The notes beneath the pieces were generated by a model that was given only the letters and a program-made list of their open reading frames with translations, was not told where the DNA came from and searched no databases. From Lytechinus pictus (taxonomy: Eukaryota; Echinodermata; Echinoidea; Temnopleuroida; Toxopneustidae), in NCBI RefSeq assembly GCF_037042905.1, contig NC_087251.1, positions 43,835,373 to 43,899,372 of the forward strand: DNA of 64,000 nucleotides. Reading direction: 5' to 3'. Below are positions 58,975 to 64,000 of the stretch, piece after piece. Numbering within the stretch: position 1 is the stretch's first letter; every line of letters begins with the position of its first letter. The translations under genes and the position numbers were made by a program.

Positions 58975-59480
58975 TATGATACTCAGTAAACGAAAACAAT
59001 TATACAGAATGTTGTTGTTGATTTTGGATGTAAGGTGTGTCCCATCCAGATGTGAATATTTACGCCTAAAAAGGAGTCAATAAGGCATCGAAAATTGTCT
59101 CGTTTCAGGTTTCCATATATCATTGACGTCTTTTAGAAATGGAGTTGAAATTGGGTTTTTTTTTTTCCACAATGAGGAGTTTTCGTACCGTGATCATTGT
59201 CGAAAATTGGTGAACCGGAACAGCAGTGTCGTCCTAAGTTTCAGAGCTGACAAAAATTGCAAATGATGTCGTTTGCCATGAGGCCAGGATGAAACTGCTG
59301 TTTTGATTCACCAATTTTCGACAAAGACTTCTTGGTTGCCTTTTGTCATGAAGAGCATTTGACAATAAATTATCTATGTTCTTAAAAGCGTTCTGCGTAC
59401 TAGCTGCGAGGAAGCCCCCTACTCATTCGTTAATACATTTCGGGTTGCACGTAAATTAATTTTAATTCATAACGTTAATG

Positions 59481-59718
59481 GGTGATTTCAAGTTCAGCGT
59501 TGACCTTTTGGTGTTGGTGTTAGGTCAAGTTTTACACGATTATTACACCAAACATAACATGAAGTTGGTCACGAAAGGTCCCTCACTAGTTGTTTAGAGG
59601 TCAATGATGTGATCTGGATCAGTTTTACAAAATCTGAATAAGTTTTTGAGCTAGGGGGAGGTATCCAAATTTCAACACAAACACCAACACCAATGCCAAC
59701 ACCGGACTTGAAATCACC
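59481..59718 (+). mobile_element. 238-bp MITE, family M2 copy 2
   Basis: GGTGATTTCAAGTTCAGCG at the left and CCGGACTTGAAATCACC at the right. It is a full-length match to 10851-11086. AATG stands at both outer edges, one base offset at the right. Confidence 0.8.
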
Positions 59719-59785
59719 CAATGATTCGTGTCTTAACAAAAATTTTCGTGAGCCTCTTTTGTTAGATGAGAAGAATCAAGAGCAG

Positions 59786-59917
59786 GGTCCCGTAACACAA
59801 AGGTTAGCGATTAATCGTACGCTTGATTTTTACGATTGATTGTACATTGTAGTCAATGCAATCAATCGTAGAAAAATGTTCTACGATCATTGCTAAGCTT
59901 GGTGTTACAGGCCCCAG
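59786..59917. mobile_element. About 130-bp MITE, family M4 copy 2
   Basis: GGGTCCCGTAACACAAAGG at the left and TTGGTGTTACAGGCCCC at the right are inverted. The interior is CGATTGAT-rich and self-complementary. Confidence 0.7.
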
Positions 59918-59919
59918 GA

Positions 59920-62780
59920 CGCTCTTTAACCTTATTTGGTTTTCAATGTTTACGCCACTTAAATGAATAACATAATTTGGGATTCTCTTGTTCACACCTC
60001 TTTAGATCTATATATTATCTTGCGTGTAATATATATTCTGAATTTTATTTTGAAATATTTTTAAAATTAAAGTTTAATATCTGGAACCCGGTGAAAGGCG
60101 GTGATACATAATAGGGTGCAAAATAACGCGATTCTGAGAGGAAATATATGAGGAAGCAAAGCGACCGAGCTTTAAAGTAATTGCGCCCTTTATAGCACAT
60201 ATCTTGAGGCATCAAATTCGCCTTTGAATGGTGAGGGTGAAACCTTCTAAATACATTTCTGTCTGTATGTTTTCTCTTTTGCGGGATTTTGCGTCCTCGC
60301 AAAGTACCACTCGGGACACCTGCCTCCTCTGCCCTCGATACACACAACTGACAATACAAATAACAAAAAGAAAGTATTGGCTAAGAGGGTGAAAGTTTCA
60401 TCTTTACCATGTCATTTCAATTTTTTTTGAAAATTTCTTCGCTTTTTAGATAGGCCTATTTCATAATTTGTTATCTTTCTCATTTTCCTTATTATAATAA
60501 TCTTATTTCTGTCTTTTTCAGCTTTATTCCGTTCCCATTTACGATTCCAACAAACTTATTCTATTCATTTGCTTATGAAAAGCTCATTGGTTTTCTTTGA
60601 ATGTGTAAATTGTGCAATGTATATGATATCTATAGTTTAAAGTAGTAAATGACAATCAAACGCGTGCCTTGAATTTTTATTTTATTGATGTAAATGTATT
60701 ATTTTTCAGCGTAGATGCTTTTAGTGAATTGGCCTAAATTTGCAATAATCAGTACTCTCAATGTGAAATGATGTTTCCCAAGCAAATATATCTTTATCAT
60801 CATAGTAGTTGTCGAATAGATAAAACTAAATTACGTTTACAAAAGAGATGTACGTTGTGTATGCAAACGAAACTGGTAATGCCCACCCCCCTCGGGTAGA
60901 GACATAATTTGAAAATGAAACATGAAGTAAGGATGTGTGCTTGTGTGCGAGTGTAAAATGTGAAAAAAGATAGAAAAGTGTGAGGTGTGTTTCGAAAAAA
61001 GAAGACTGGGAGGGGGGGATGGGGAAGACAGTTTCAAATGACTTACTGAAACAGATATTAGCTTATTGATGTAGAAATAAAGTTGATCGATCACTCAAAA
61101 TTATCATAAAAAACATTATAATTTCTTTACCATTATTTTTTTTGAGGGAAGCTACAGATGTTTTTTTTTTTTCAATACAATCCCTCTTCTCCCTCGGATG
61201 AATAGACTGCGAAGTAGATGTAGAAATAAAATTGATTGATTAATTCAAATTATAAAAAAAAACAGTCTTGTTTCTTTACCATTTTTTTTTTTTTTTTTTT
61301 TTGGGGGGGGGGCTTCAGATGTTATTTCAATACAATCCCTCTATCTTCTCCCTCTGGTGAATAGTGACTGCGAACATGGCGAAGTGAAGATGTTGATGTC
61401 CGAGCCTTGTTGAGATAATCCCTAGTAACGGATTTAATACCGGTGAAGTTATCTGGCTTCTCTCACCTTGTACTGGCGGGTCCCCCGTTCCTCTTAGGTG
61501 TTTTTTCCGATGATTGAAAAGAGAGGTGGAAAGAGAGGGTGAGAGTGGGAAAGAAACCAATCAAAGGGAGATATGTAGAGAGGGGGCAGGGAGGGGGAGA
61601 GAGGAAGAGAGAATGCATGGGGAGAAGAGGGGGGGGGGGTAGAGAGAGAGAAAAAAACCGAGGCGGAGGTGGACATGGTGGATGTAGGTTGAGTATTTAC
61701 ATGTATATGTAGGTGCGGGATAGGCGTTATGTGAACATCATAATGATCTGCGCCTCGGAATAGTTTACCCAAAGAGTTTACCAGATAGATGGCGCATAAA
61801 AATGTGTTGTGTTTATTACTATCACCATGCAGAAAATACTAATAAAAGTTTTTGAACAATTATCATCAAACACCATATAGACCTTCAAAGAGTAATTGAA
61901 AAGTTTGAAACTGATTATTTTACTATACCACATACATAATGAAACAAAAGAGTAAAATTTCACGAAAGAACGCATTAATCTCAAGATTAATAAGGTACAG
62001 ATTAAAGATAGCAGGTAGAAAGGTTAGCAAGAATATATTAATTTCTGAATTATCTTTTAGCTATACTCTATATCTATTCATGGAGAGAGAGAAAGAGAGA
62101 GAGAGATGAAGAGGGGACAGAGGGGTAAAGAATGAAATAAAATGAGCCTTAGAGAAGTAGAAGGGTGCCTGGAGGGGGCTATTTTAAGAGTGTCAATACA
62201 TACGAACAAGTAACAACAAATACGAGCCAGGAATGTAAATTGAAAGCAGGTTGTTTGAACAGTTTATTGGTTTCTGTTACCGAGTGCAAATCAGGTAGAT
62301 ACACAGAGGGTGGACTCGAAAACAAAAGACGGAACAAAAGAAACATGCATTTTGCCAACAGAGTGGACCTTCAATCTGGGCAACAATAATTCATTAAAAA
62401 GGTATGAGAAGGGAAGACAAGTAACTTTTGGTGAATAAGAAGATAGGCTCTTCAAAACCTTAAGAGTTGGTCGAACAGGAGATAAGCACTCAGAAACGGT
62501 TCATTTTGATAAGAGACATGTATGGTATCTGTTGCTCCTTAGGAATATAGCCCCCCTCCTTAGGAATCTAGAACGAAATCTAGGAATCTAGCCCACTTCT
62601 TAGGAATCTAAAAGGAAAAAGTGTGACGAACAGTTCCTGTATGTTTGAAGTTATACTGAATATAAATTGGTTTGATGTGATTTTTATGAGGAGTAACTTT
62701 GAAGAAGAGTCTCGACCATGATGTAAAATGTGAAATATTTTGTACATGTACCCTGGATAAAAAGCTGGAAACCAATATGG
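59920..62780. other. Intergenic, no gene seen
   Basis: Contains two T-run/G-run repeats (about 61131-61170 and 61280-61312) with near-identical flanks (TCAATACAATCCCTCT). It also contains a purine-rich GA/GGGAGA tract at 61520-61670 and a GA microsatellite at 62081-62105. No supported exon. Confidence 0.5.
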
Positions 62781-62799
62781 GAGTGTCCACCATCATAGT

Positions 62800-64000
62800 A
62801 AAGCGTCGTCATTAATATCGCAACATCGGCATCCATTTGTTTCCGGTTTCTTCAAACTCGACACCGACTGGAAAGGTCTTTTATGTAAGAACAAATTTTA
62901 AAAAACGATCTCGAAATCTTCATTTTTCTACCCTGTCTGGAATGAATTAGTATCAGAAGGAACAATATTTGTATTGTGTTTGCTTCGAGGATTTAATGAA
63001 AATGAATCCTACGAGAAAGTCGGCCGTCAATCTCGTCATCCTAAGAAAACTTCTTTTTGACGTTCTGTCTTGACTGAATGTGTATCAGAAGAAACACTAC
63101 AGTATTTGCATTTCTTTTTCTCCGTGGATGAGATAAGAATTAGTGCATCATATAGAATAAAACGTCGTCAATCTCGTCGCCGTAATTACGGGAATTTTTA
63201 TTTTTTGTTCTGTCTTGAATGAATTGATATCCGAAAACAGACTATTTGTATTTTGTTTGCTTTGTGGATGAGATAGAAATTAATGGATCACAGGAGAAAA
63301 CGTCGTCAATCACGTCATCATATGTAAATTTAATTTTCTCAGTTCTGTCCCGAATGAATTGATACCCGAAAACAGACTATTTGCATTTTGTTTGCTTCGT
63401 GGACGAGAAAAGAATTAATGGATCACAGAAGAAAACGTCGTCGATCTCGTCATATGTAAACTTTTATTTTCTCAGTTCTGTCCCGAATGAATTGATATCA
63501 GGAAATACACTTTTTGCATTTTTTTTTTTGCTTCGTGGATGAGATAAGAATTAATGGATCACAGAAGAAAACGTCGTCGATCTCGTCATCGTCATATGTA
63601 AACTTTTGTTTTCTCAGTTCTGTCCCGAATGAATTGATATCAGGAAATACACTTTTTGCATTTTGTTTGCTTCGTGGATGAGAAAAGAACTAATGGATCA
63701 CAGAAGAAAACGTCGCCACTCTCGTCATCATATGTAAACTTTTATTTTTTCAGTTCTGTCTCGAATGAATTGATATTAGGAAATACGCTACATGTATTTG
63801 TATTTTGTTTTCTTAGTGGATTTGACAAGGTTGGATCATTAAGGAAAGGGTCATGAAATATCTCGACATCATATGGAAACTTTTTTCATAAGTCTTGAAT
63901 GACATGGTTTCAGAAAAAAACACTATATTTTGTTTTGCTTCTTGGATTTGATAAGAATGGGTTGTAGAGCAAATCGTCATCACGCTCTTTTGTATTCTTG
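62800..64000. repeat. Diverged satellite, period about 135-145 bp, running off the window
   Basis: Eight to nine units are marked by GAAAACGTCGTCGATCTCGT (about 63160, 63298, 63432, 63567, 63706; weaker at about 62803, 63013, 63846 and 63970). Each unit also has CAGTTCTGTCCCGAATGAAT and TTTGCTTCGTGGATGAGA. The array continues beyond 64000. Confidence 0.85.

Noticed and set aside
60045..60359. A 104-codon minus-strand frame
   Set aside because: No recognisable domain, no paired exon, and its 3' half is an AT-rich hydrophobic run.
62800..64000. A CRISPR-like array
   Set aside because: Units of 135-145 bp are tandem without distinct spacers, and this is animal nuclear DNA; it is a satellite.

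Overview
This is a window of animal nuclear DNA: AT-rich, intron-rich and crowded with transposons. I infer a marine invertebrate deuterostome, most likely a sea urchin. The reasons are a galaxin-type gene, foldback transposons whose inverted ends are 16-bp tandem repeats with an 8-bp target duplication (an architecture I know from sea-urchin TU elements), abundant tRNA-derived SINEs, and Tx1/L1-like and L2-like LINEs. The species cannot be named from sequence alone.

Three host protein genes are supported. (1) 536-12026, minus strand: a secreted galaxin-like protein. I resolved 13 coding exons whose splice sites and phases join without a break into 1,139 codons plus stop. It has a signal peptide, about 55 di-cysteine motifs and a C-terminal segment that looks like a netrin (NTR) domain. 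A TATA-like box lies upstream and AATAAA signals lie downstream. (2) 44303-52202, plus strand: MED6, the Mediator head subunit, in six coding exons. Its tail carries a 17-alanine tract. The position where the start codon is expected reads AGG. (3) 57307-58974, plus strand: an intronless 555-aa protein of unknown function with charged low-complexity blocks. A Thr(AGT) tRNA-like gene with a damaged acceptor stem lies at 55.1 kb.

The rest is mostly mobile DNA, often nested. A 5.7-kb TU-like foldback element (27149-32858) sits inside a tRNA-derived SINE and itself contains a hAT-like MITE and a degenerate LINE. Immediately beyond it, on the minus strand, lies a long Tx1/L1-like LINE (about 32.9-41.5 kb) with an intact ORF1, a twice-frameshifted ORF2 and an unusually long 3.4-kb spacer. 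Two hAT-like elements with exact 8-bp target duplications lie at 24875-26044 and 26688-27012; the first splits an L2-like LINE tail. Several MITE families occur twice in the window, sometimes inside the galaxin or MED6 introns. A tandem-repeat element in MED6 intron 2 carries six perfect AGGTCA-A-AGGTCA (DR1) sequences. The right end (about 62.8-64.0 kb) is a diverged satellite with a period of about 135-145 bp.

Exon boundaries were read by eye from GT/AG sites, phase agreement and repeat or homology continuity. No alignment or database search was run.
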